Positions 17,353-24,361 of a stretch of DNA of 64,000 nt are shown piece by piece. Position 1 is the first letter of the stretch; each line of letters opens with the position of its first letter. The notes beneath the pieces are model-generated. The model did no database searches and had not been told where the DNA came from. It saw only the letters and a list, made by a program, of their open reading frames with translations. The translations under genes were made by a program, and so were the position numbers. The stretch spans positions 930,001 to 994,000 of the forward strand of contig NZ_JACHZR010000002.1 in assembly GCF_014193695.1 (NCBI RefSeq), read 5' to 3'. The stretch is from Rhizobium sp. BK316. GTDB lineage: Bacteria; Pseudomonadota; Alphaproteobacteria; Rhizobiales; Rhizobiaceae.

Positions 17353-18342
17353 GTGGCAAGATTCGGGTCGTTCGGCATCATTGCCGTCATGGCATTCTGG
17401 GCAGGGGTTGGGTGCGCACAGGCGGCAGAATCCTCCGGCGGTTCGCCTAACCCGCTCCTCGGCAGTTTGACGACTGAATCCAAATGTCAAATCCTGGTCG
17501 ACGCGATGCGCGACAATAACCAGACCGTCATCAATGAGGGTGCCAATGCCATCTTCATATCGGTGATGGAGAATTTCGATGTCATAAGGCAGAAATTCGG
17601 TGAGAGGGAAGCCCAGCAGCTCATCGAACGATCATTCAGGGGATGCCTCAGTCATCCCGACGAAACAATCTTCAGCCAGGGGCGCGCATCGTTTCAATCG
17701 ATTCTTCAAGAGATCAGCCAGCCTGGCTACGGCGACGAACCTGGGCTGGATGATGTCGCCGTTCCCGCAAATGTGCAGGCAACGGCCGCGAAGCTGCAGG
17801 CGATCCTGCCCAACGGACCTGTCGCACTAGAGGCCAGCATTACGACGACGAGCAGCACAAGGCCCGGCCACCAGGTCACCCTTGTCGTCAAACCAGGCAA
17901 AAGCGGGACGACCCGGGTTCGGGAAGTCTATAGTCCAAGCTTCGTCATGGACCGTGAAGAGGTGGGTCCGGTGCAGCTGAAATCCAAAAACAACCAGCGG
18001 GGCTTATACGGCCCTCCGGAAAACCAGAGGATAGCGATCACGACAGAACTGACGTTGACCGTCTCGGCTTGGGCTGCTGATGCCTCCTTTTCCTTCGATA
18101 CGGAAATGTCCGGAGGAGCCGGGCTTCAAAAAAACTCCTGCATGATTGGCCGGTCGGTCGAAGCGAAGACTGTCCACGCTGCTCTTGAAGGCCGCGCCTG
18201 GCCGCTGCAGTGCGACCGCACAAGCTGGAAGGAAAGCGGATATTATATCGAGGAACTTCGCTACTTCTTGGTCATGCACAGTCAATCGGATGATCTCGGC
18301 GCCTCTGATTACTCGATCGACCGCATCGAAATCACACGTTAA
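17353..18342 (+). CDS. Unknown secreted protein
   Basis: 329 residues beginning at GTG 17353 with a clear signal peptide (FGIIAVMAFWAGVGCAQAAES). After cleavage there is a helical region with two cysteines (TTESKCQILVDAM, SFRGCLSHPDE), then a beta-rich region, and two more cysteines near the end (KNSCMIG, PLQCDRTSW). I do not recognise a family. Base and codon use are less GC-biased than in the neighbours, hinting at recent acquisition or low constraint. It starts 27 nt after the asparaginase stop and could be co-transcribed, without an obvious functional link. Confidence 0.65.
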   Translation: MARFGSFGIIAVMAFWAGVGCAQAAESSGGSPNPLLGSLTTESKCQILVDAMRDNNQTVINEGANAIFISVMENFDVIRQKFGEREAQQLIERSFRGCLSHPDETIFSQGRASFQSILQEISQPGYGDEPGLDDVAVPANVQATAAKLQAILPNGPVALEASITTTSSTRPGHQVTLVVKPGKSGTTRVREVYSPSFVMDREEVGPVQLKSKNNQRGLYGPPENQRIAITTELTLTVSAWAADASFSFDTEMSGGAGLQKNSCMIGRSVEAKTVHAALEGRAWPLQCDRTSWKESGYYIEELRYFLVMHSQSDDLGASDYSIDRIEITR

Positions 18343-18382
18343 GTGGTCGAAGTGTCACGCTGTTCACTGTCTCGCAGGGCAA

Positions 18383-19138
18383 TCACGCTGCCACGATCGC
18401 AGCGTTGAGATCGCGATAGGGCTTCAGCCGTTCGGCCGTCATCTCCGCTGGCACGACCAGTCCCGCCACGTCGGGAATTCCAAGCACCGCGCAGGGAGAG
18501 ACGAGGTCGAACTTCTCTTCTGTTAGCAGGACATGGGTTTCGCCCGAGCAGCGGGCGATGTGCCGTTTGATCGCCGCTTCCTCGAAATCCCCGGTCGAAA
18601 ATCCATGCACGGGATGGGCAGCCGTCACGCCGAGAAAGAAGATATCCGGCCGCAGAGCGGAGATCGCGGCCATGGCGGCTGCTCCCGTCGCCACCATCGA
18701 ATGTTTGTAGAGCCTGCCACCACAGAGGATCACCTCGGCGGTCGGGTGATGCTCCAGTTCTGCGGCAATCGTCGGGCTGTGGGTGGCGATGGTGAAGGGG
18801 ATATCACGCGGCAGGTGACGTGCCACCTCCGCCGTCGTCGTGCCGCCGTCGAGAAACACCATCTGTCCGGCCTTCACCATCTGCGCCGCCTTTGCGCCGA
18901 GCCGCGCCTTGACATCGGAAGCGACATTGCGGCGGGCCGTGAGGTCAGGCAGGTCGGGGGCAATGGGCAGGGCGCCGCCATGGACGCGCTTCAGCAACCC
19001 TTCCGCTGCCATCTCCCGGAGATCGCGGCGGATCGTATCCTCCGACAGCTCGAAATCTTCAGCCACCCGCTTGGCGATCACCTGTCCGTCACGGCGCAGA
19101 ATGTCGAGGATGAGAGTTTTACGTTGCGTGGTCAGCAT
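18383..19138 (-). CDS. DeoR/GlpR-family transcriptional regulator
   Basis: 251 residues. The N-terminal HTH (TTQRKTLILDILRRDGQVIAKRVAEDFELSEDTIRRDLREM) and the GLLKRVHGGALP hinge are family hallmarks; the effector domain has FLDGGTTTAEVARHLP and the closing TEEKFD/VVP segments. DeoR proteins usually sense phosphorylated sugars or nucleosides. ATG at 19138 is chosen over a GTG at 19153. The divergent gene is DUF4406, and three 14-bp near-repeats lie in the shared promoter, so this is probably its repressor and an autoregulator. Confidence 0.9.
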   Translation of the reverse strand: MLTTQRKTLILDILRRDGQVIAKRVAEDFELSEDTIRRDLREMAAEGLLKRVHGGALPIAPDLPDLTARRNVASDVKARLGAKAAQMVKAGQMVFLDGGTTTAEVARHLPRDIPFTIATHSPTIAAELEHHPTAEVILCGGRLYKHSMVATGAAAMAAISALRPDIFFLGVTAAHPVHGFSTGDFEEAAIKRHIARCSGETHVLLTEEKFDLVSPCAVLGIPDVAGLVVPAEMTAERLKPYRDLNAAIVAA

Positions 19139-19163
19139 GGATGATCTCTGCACGAAAATTTAC

Positions 19164-19236
19164 GAAACATCGTGAATATGCACGAATTGACTCGACATTC
19201 AAGAAATATCGTGCATTTTCGCGAAATCCCGTGCAT
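19164..19236. promoter_or_regulatory. Three DeoR-type direct repeats in the shared promoter
   Basis: GAAACATCGTGAAT (19164), GAAATATCGTGCAT (19203) and GAAATCCCGTGCAT (19223) begin 39 and 20 bp apart, close to whole helical turns, so they face one side of the DNA. Reverse-oriented GCACGAAAAT/GCACGAATTG copies lie between them. Confidence 0.6.
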
Positions 19237-19250
19237 GAGGCCGGGAGTTG

Positions 19251-19619
19251 ATGGAGACACCAATGTTGATTTTGATTGCCGGGCCTTACAGGTCCGGAAC
19301 GGGCGATGACCCGGCAAAGATGGCTGCCAACCTGAAGCACCTGGAGGAGCCGTCCCATGCGCTCTTCAAGGCGGGCCATGTGCCGATGATTGGCGAATGG
19401 GTGGCGCTGCCCATCTGGCATGCCGCCGGCGGCAAATCGGTCGGTGACGACCTCTACGAGGAAATCTTCCATCCCGTCGCCGGCCGCCTGCTGCAGCTCT
19501 GCGAAGGCGTGCTGCGCCTGCCGGGCGACTCCAAGGGCGCCGACAACGACGTGCGCATCGCTAGGGAGCGCGGCATTCCGGTCTGGTACCGGCTGGAGGA
19601 CGTGCCGGGTTGCGCGTGA
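19251..19619 (+). CDS. DUF4406-family protein (nucleoside deoxyribosyltransferase-like fold)
   Basis: 122 residues. IAGPYRSGTGDDPAKMAANL at the start and GDSKGADNDVRIARERGIPVWY near the end correspond to the nucleotide-binding and active-site segments of the nucleoside 2-deoxyribosyltransferase superfamily, to which DUF4406 is related. The actual substrate is unknown. A start at 19251 uses GGGAG; the ATG at 19263 is a plausible alternative with GGAG in front. Divergent from a DeoR regulator, which fits a sugar- or nucleoside-linked role. Confidence 0.78.
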   Translation: METPMLILIAGPYRSGTGDDPAKMAANLKHLEEPSHALFKAGHVPMIGEWVALPIWHAAGGKSVGDDLYEEIFHPVAGRLLQLCEGVLRLPGDSKGADNDVRIARERGIPVWYRLEDVPGCA

Positions 19620-19680
19620 TGGGTGCAAGCCGCGCGAATGATGAAACTTGTCTTCCGCTGGCCATGATACCCGCGCTATA

Positions 19681-19702
19681 AGGCTCCCCGAAAGGGGAGT
19701 CT
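19681..19702 (+). promoter_or_regulatory. Hairpin enclosing the GST ribosome-binding site
   Basis: AGGCTCCCC and GGGGAGTCT pair around a GAAA (GNRA) loop, one GU pair included. GGGGAG, seven bases before the ATG at 19707, is the Shine-Dalgarno and lies entirely in the 3' arm. A TATAAG at 19677 could be a -10; if so, transcripts from it would start inside the 5' arm and could not fold this way. Confidence 0.5.
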
Positions 19703-19706
19703 CACT

Positions 19707-20327
19707 ATGCTCACACTCTACTTCGCACCCGGTACCTGCGCACTTGCAAGCCTGATTACGCTGGAGGAATCCGGCCTTTCCTTCGATACGAAGAAGGTCA
19801 ACACGCGCGAGAACGAACAGCGCTCTGAAGCCTATCTGAAGATCAATCCGAAGGGGCGCGTTCCCGCACTTGCCACCGACTGCGGCGTGCTGACCGAGTC
19901 GACGGCGATCCTCGCTTACATTGCCCAGATGGCGCCCGCCGCTAGGCTCGCGCCCCTCGACGACCCCTTCGAATTTGCCCGGCTGCAGGCGTTCAACGGG
20001 TATATCTCATCGACAGTGCACGTGAACCATGCGCATCGCCCGCGCGGTTCTCGCTGGGCCGATGATGAAGCGGCGCTGGAATCCATGAAGGCCAAGGTGC
20101 CGCAGACCATGACCGAAAGCTTCGAACTGATCGAGAAGACGATGTTTGAGGGGCCGTGGGTCATGGGCGACGCCTATACGGTCGCCGATCCCTATCTTTT
20201 CGTCATGACCGGCTGGCTGCCATCCGATGGCGTCGATCCCACGCGCTTCCCCAAGGTCAGCGAGCATCATGCACGCATGCTGCAGCGCCCTGCTGTCCAG
20301 CGTGCGCTGGCGCGCGAAAAGGTCTAA
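19707..20327 (+). CDS. Glutathione S-transferase, beta-class-like
   Basis: 206 residues. The N-terminal thioredoxin fold carries YFAPGTCALAS with Cys11 in the place of the beta-class catalytic cysteine. INPKGRVPAL holds the cis-proline and LTESTAILAYIAQ the glutathione-binding ES pair; the helical C-terminal domain ends with VADPYLFVMTGW. A cytoplasmic detoxification or thiol-transfer enzyme of unknown substrate. The ribosome-binding site is inside a stable hairpin. The stop overlaps the convergent YjbR-like gene by four bases. Confidence 0.9.
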   Translation: MLTLYFAPGTCALASLITLEESGLSFDTKKVNTRENEQRSEAYLKINPKGRVPALATDCGVLTESTAILAYIAQMAPAARLAPLDDPFEFARLQAFNGYISSTVHVNHAHRPRGSRWADDEAALESMKAKVPQTMTESFELIEKTMFEGPWVMGDAYTVADPYLFVMTGWLPSDGVDPTRFPKVSEHHARMLQRPAVQRALAREKV

Positions 20328-20677
20328 CCGCGATAGGCGGAAATCAGCTTCTTCGGCGCTCGGTAGATCCAGGCGTCGATCAGCCGCTGCTTGAGTTCGT
20401 CGTCGCCGATAGCGGCGATGCGGACCGGCAGGTGCGGCCAGCCGACATAATGGTTTGTCTGAAAGTAGATGTCGGGCGCCATCGTCAGCAGGTGTTCCTT
20501 GTGGTCGATCGGGATCGAGATCACCACCGTTTCATCGTCCTTGACCGCGACGAAACTTTTGCCTCCGACCTTCAGCGCCAGGTTGCCATAAGAGGTGCTT
20601 TCCTCGATGCCAGACAGGCCGGCTTCCTTCGCCAGCCGCTTCAATCGCGCCAGAATTCCGTCTACGCTTTTCGTCAT
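20324..20677 (-). CDS. MmcQ/YjbR-family protein
   Basis: 117 residues. The pattern STSYGNLALKVGGKSFVAVKDDETVVISIPIDHKEHLL, then APDIYFQTNHYVGWPHLPVRI and ELKQRLIDAWIYRAPKKL, matches the MmcQ/YjbR (DUF419) family, a small CyaY-like fold with suggested DNA binding but no firm biochemical function. It ends four bases inside the GST gene, tail to tail. Confidence 0.85.
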   Translation of the reverse strand: MTKSVDGILARLKRLAKEAGLSGIEESTSYGNLALKVGGKSFVAVKDDETVVISIPIDHKEHLLTMAPDIYFQTNHYVGWPHLPVRIAAIGDDELKQRLIDAWIYRAPKKLISAYRG

Positions 20678-20720
20678 ACCGCCCGCCCTGACTATTCTTC
20701 GACGGGAATATAGTACAGCT

Positions 20721-20915
20721 TCAGGCGCATTTCTCTAGTTGTCGTTGCAGAGGACGTTTGGGTGCGGGCACCGGCAGAGGCAGGTCCGCCAGCTCCCGCT
20801 GCGACATGGAGGCGATATCGGGGTGGCCGAGCAGATCGTCATCCCAATCATATTTGGTCTCTGCGGTCCTTGTGCCAGGATCTCTTTGGCTCCAGAAAAA
20901 CTTCAGCAGTGACAT
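20721..20915 (-). CDS. Small hypothetical protein
   Basis: 64 residues starting MSLLKFFWSQRDPG, acidic in the middle (YDWDDDLLGHPDIASMSQRELADLPL) and Pro/Lys-rich at the end. I do not recognise it. ATG 20915 is supported by AAAGGAGAG ten bases upstream, which makes it likely to be translated. The rest of a longer frame from 20969 has no such signal. Divergent from a LysR gene. Confidence 0.6.
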   Translation of the reverse strand: MSLLKFFWSQRDPGTRTAETKYDWDDDLLGHPDIASMSQRELADLPLPVPAPKRPLQRQLEKCA

Positions 20916-21052
20916 CGTGGCTCTCCTTTCTCGAGGGCATAAGAAGGCCATCGGCGCAAGACATTGCAATCGCCTTTGGCGGCACGGGCATGCAATAGCC
21001 TCGGAGATAATCGTCTCATGGTGCCAATATCGGCGGCGAGCGCTTGCTTTTC

Positions 21053-21105
21053 AATTGAGATTACCGATTTCTTGCTATAGGAAAACTATATGAGAAATCT
21101 CAATT
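21053..21105. promoter_or_regulatory. Inverted repeat around the LysR start
   Basis: AATTGAGATT (21053-21062) and AATCTCAATT (21096-21105) are exact reverse complements, the second lying just inside the coding region. The spacing of 33 bp is wide for one LysR dimer but compatible with two half-sites of an autorepression region. Confidence 0.35.
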
Positions 21106-21986
21106 CCGTGCATCTCAATGGCCTTCGCGCGCTGGAGGCCGTCGGTCGGCTTGGCTCGCTTCAGGCGGCCGCGGATGAGCTCGGCGTGTCCGTTGGAGCC
21201 GTCAGCCAGCAGGTCATCAAGGCCGAAGCCCAACTCGGCCGGCTGCTCTTCGAGCGCACGCCGAAGGGCATGCTGGTGACGGAAGCAGGCGCGCCCGTTC
21301 TTGCCGCCCTGAACGAAGGCTTCCTCCATCTGTCGGAAGCCGTTGCGATGGCGCAGCGCAAGGACGAATGCATCCTGACCATATCGGTGGCGCCTGTTCT
21401 CGCAGCCCGCTGGCTGGTCTGCCGGCTCGACCGGTTCATGGAGCGCCATCCGGAAATCAACCTGCGCCTCGACGCGACCACCAAACTCGTCAATCTGGCC
21501 GCCTCCGATATCGATGTCGCCATCCGTGTCGGCAAGGGCCATTGGCCGGGCGTCAAGGTCGAGCATCTCCTGGAGCAGGTGGTGTTTCCCGTCTGCTCTC
21601 CCGAGATGGCCGCGAAGCTGAAGGAGCCTGCCGATATCCTGAAGCTGCCGGCCGTCATCGATGCCCATGCCATGTTCACATGGGATGTCTGGATGCAGGC
21701 GGCCGGGCTCTCGGGCGCACCGCCGGCCGTGCGCCATGTTTTCAACGATGCCTCGCTCTGCCTCGATTCGGCGATAGCCGGGCAGGGCGTCATGCTCGCC
21801 TGGCAGACCCTTGCCGGCTTTTCGCTGCAGGAAGGGCGGCTGGTGGCACCCTTCGGCATCCGCGCCAATACCGGCGACGGCTATTATTTCGTAACCGCCG
21901 AAGGCAGCCGCGAGCCGAAGAAGGTTCGCGACTTCAAGGCCTGGATCCGCGAGGAAATGGCTGAAACGGCGGCGATCTTCGGCTGA
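21090..21986 (+). CDS. LysR-family regulator, GcvA-like
   Basis: 298 residues. HTH: HLNGLRALEAVGRLGSLQAAADELGVSVGAVSQQVIKAEAQLGRLLFER, with the GAVSQQ variant typical of GcvA-like members. The effector domain follows (LTISVAPVLAARWLVCRL, ASDIDVAIRVG, FNDASLCLDSAIAGQGVMLAW). Ligand and target are unknown. Convergent with a GST gene at 21990 and divergent from a small hypothetical gene at 20915. Confidence 0.9.
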   Translation: MRNLNSVHLNGLRALEAVGRLGSLQAAADELGVSVGAVSQQVIKAEAQLGRLLFERTPKGMLVTEAGAPVLAALNEGFLHLSEAVAMAQRKDECILTISVAPVLAARWLVCRLDRFMERHPEINLRLDATTKLVNLAASDIDVAIRVGKGHWPGVKVEHLLEQVVFPVCSPEMAAKLKEPADILKLPAVIDAHAMFTWDVWMQAAGLSGAPPAVRHVFNDASLCLDSAIAGQGVMLAWQTLAGFSLQEGRLVAPFGIRANTGDGYYFVTAEGSREPKKVRDFKAWIREEMAETAAIFG

Positions 21987-21989
21987 TCG

Positions 21990-22655
21990 TCAGACCTCGA
22001 CCGGCTCCAGCGAGCGCTTGCGCTGCATTTCCAGATAGGCCGGGCGCGACTGGCAGCGCTTGATCCAGGCATCGATGTTCGGATGCGCCTCGAAGAGAGC
22101 GGTTTCGCTCTGGGCGTAGCGCAACACTTCCGCGATGTTGAGGTCGGCGACCGTGAAGCGCCCGCCGACGATCCAGTCCTTGCCGTCGAGGTGCTTTTCG
22201 AGAACCGAAAGCGGCCGCTTCATGGTGCGGCAGGCGACATCGATCACGGCGCGTCCCGCCTCGGTGTTTTGCTTGCCGTCATCATAAGTCGAGACGATCT
22301 TGCCCGTGTTGCCATCGAGTTCGGAAACCGCCCAGACCGTCCACATCGTCATCAAACCGTCTTCCTCGACGGTTTTGCCGCCGAGCTCGCCGCCGTATTT
22401 GCGCGCGAGATAGAGATTGATCGCCAGAGACTCGTTCAGCACGAGATCGCCATCCTTGATGGCTGGGATCAGCGCCATCGGATTGATGGCGAGGAATTCC
22501 GGAGAGAGCGTATTGATGGGCGCTTCCGGCGACAGCGGATTAGCAAGCCGCCTGGCCTGCAGCACCGGCACCGACTGGAATTCGATCCCCAGTTCCTCGA
22601 CCATCCAGTAAACGCGTGCGGAACGCGAGCGGTAGACCCCGTAGATTGTCAGCAT
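21990..22655 (-). CDS. Glutathione S-transferase family protein
   Basis: 221 residues. N-terminal LTIYGVYRSRSARVYWMVEELGIEF with Ser/Arg rather than Cys at the active site, INPMALIPAIKDGDLVLNESLAINLYLARKYGG for the glutathione site, and a helical C-terminal domain with FTVADLNIAEVL. It is distinct from the cysteine-type GST at 19707. The substrate is not indicated by the neighbours. It ends three bases from the convergent LysR gene. Confidence 0.88.
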   Translation of the reverse strand: MLTIYGVYRSRSARVYWMVEELGIEFQSVPVLQARRLANPLSPEAPINTLSPEFLAINPMALIPAIKDGDLVLNESLAINLYLARKYGGELGGKTVEEDGLMTMWTVWAVSELDGNTGKIVSTYDDGKQNTEAGRAVIDVACRTMKRPLSVLEKHLDGKDWIVGGRFTVADLNIAEVLRYAQSETALFEAHPNIDAWIKRCQSRPAYLEMQRKRSLEPVEV

Positions 22656-22752
22656 GGCAATGTCCCCTTCTTCTGCACACAGACCCTAAAGCCAGCGCAG
22701 CCGCGAAGAAAGCACCTGCGGATGATATGTCGATGAAAGCTTTTGATAGCGC

Positions 22753-24135
22753 TCAGGAAATGCGGTTTCGCCCGACGGTCAGCTGCTTATAGCGGGAGCT
22801 ATCATCGGCAAGCTCATCGGAGACCTGCTTGTCCCATTCGAAGCCCATGACGGCGCCCTTGCCCATCTCCTGGAAGATATTGTCGGTGATCACGGCGGAA
22901 CCCGCGCCTTCGGCGACGGAAACCGCGCAGCCGACCGGCGATTTGCGCACGACATTGCCGTTGACGACGACATTGCGCAGATAAGGACCCCAGCCGATCT
23001 GCAGCCCCCAGCGCGGCGCGTCCTCGATGACATTGCCGGACACCAGCGTATCGGCCTCCGCTGCAATGCCGATGCCGAAGCCGACCTCGTGTTTGTAAGG
23101 GCCTTTGAGCGTCAGGTTGCGGATGACATTGCCGGTGACACTGGCCAGCCGGCCGCCCTGATCGAAATTGGCGATCGAAATGCCGTTCGCCGCTCCGTCA
23201 ATCATGTTGCCGGAGACGACGGCGCCGACGAATTCGAACTCCACATAAATCGCCGTCTCGCCGGAGCGGCGGCACTGGTTGTTGCTGATCAGGATGTTGG
23301 AGCCGGAATTGGCGCGGATGGCGGTAAAGGCGCAGTCGGAGATCTGGTTGTCGGTCACCGTCACCCCATCGGCGCGGAAGATATTGATGCCGTTGCCGTT
23401 TTCGCCGGTGCCACCATCATTGGCACGGATATTGGTAACACGGTTGCCGGAAACGATCGTGCCATCCTCGGCCTTCTTCCAGCGATGCACGAGAATACCG
23501 CCATTTCCGCAGTCGGAAACCGTATTGTCTGTGACCGAGAGGCCTGCCGATTCCACCGCATAGATGCCGGATTGCCCGGCGCCGGAAATACGGCTGCGTT
23601 CGATCCGCCCGCCACAGCGCTCGAGCTGCAGCGCGTGTTTGCGGCTGCTGCCGATCTCGCAATTGTCGATAAGCACCTCACCGACGCCGGTGAACTGGAG
23701 GAGGGCGCCGGCATAGTCTGCCAGCCACCGGTTCGATCCGTCGATGACGAGATTGGAAAGCTCGATGCGGCCTGCATTCTCTGCGGCAAAGAGGTGACCT
23801 TCGCCGGTATAGACGATCCGCGTCGCGCCCGGCACGCCTATAATCCGCGTATTGTCCGGCAGCGTCAGGTTGGAGATGCGATAGCTGCCCGGCGGCAGGA
23901 AGACCGGCACGTTCTCGCGCGCCGCTTTCTCGATCGTCTGCTGCAGATTGCGGTTCTTCTTGTCGCCGCTTTCGGGAATGGCGCGATACTGCACCGCATC
24001 GATCGACCCGCGCATGCCGGGCTGCTCCGCACTGAGCGGAGCCGCAAAAGCGCGCGGCGCCATCATGGCCGCTCCGGAGGTCGCCAGAATGCGAAGTATA
24101 TCCCGCCGGGAGACTCTGCTGAAATCTTTCTTCAT
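22753..24135 (-). CDS. Tat-exported right-handed beta-helix protein (TIGR03808-like)
   Basis: 460 residues. The twin-arginine motif SRRDILRIL and a following hydrophobic stretch ending AFA mark Tat export. The body is a succession of 22-25 residue repeats of the form ...VTDNTVSDCGNGGILV..., ...VSGNRVTNIRAND..., ...ISNNQCRRSGETAIYV..., as in pectate-lyase-like parallel beta-helices and the TIGR03808 family. The opening FLPPGSYRISNLTLPDNTRIIGV is pectate lyase 3-like. Activity is unknown; a periplasmic polysaccharide-binding or lyase role is inference. Monocistronic on the minus strand. Confidence 0.85.
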   Translation of the reverse strand: MKKDFSRVSRRDILRILATSGAAMMAPRAFAAPLSAEQPGMRGSIDAVQYRAIPESGDKKNRNLQQTIEKAARENVPVFLPPGSYRISNLTLPDNTRIIGVPGATRIVYTGEGHLFAAENAGRIELSNLVIDGSNRWLADYAGALLQFTGVGEVLIDNCEIGSSRKHALQLERCGGRIERSRISGAGQSGIYAVESAGLSVTDNTVSDCGNGGILVHRWKKAEDGTIVSGNRVTNIRANDGGTGENGNGINIFRADGVTVTDNQISDCAFTAIRANSGSNILISNNQCRRSGETAIYVEFEFVGAVVSGNMIDGAANGISIANFDQGGRLASVTGNVIRNLTLKGPYKHEVGFGIGIAAEADTLVSGNVIEDAPRWGLQIGWGPYLRNVVVNGNVVRKSPVGCAVSVAEGAGSAVITDNIFQEMGKGAVMGFEWDKQVSDELADDSSRYKQLTVGRNRIS

Positions 24136-24361
24136 GTCATGGTCTCACGCAGGATTCATGCCAGCTGAAATGTCGCTTTTCGACACATATCCGCAACAGC
24201 AGAATAACCGTCGGTCGAGTAGCAAGAGAAACCCCAAAAATATTGTCGTCTTGTTCACCTTTCCATTTAAGCACCCCGAAGGAAATGCTCGTTATTTTAG
24301 AAAGCGGTTTCAATTGTGATTATTGTGGATAGGCCTGCGGTTACCGGGAGAAAACAGCGTC

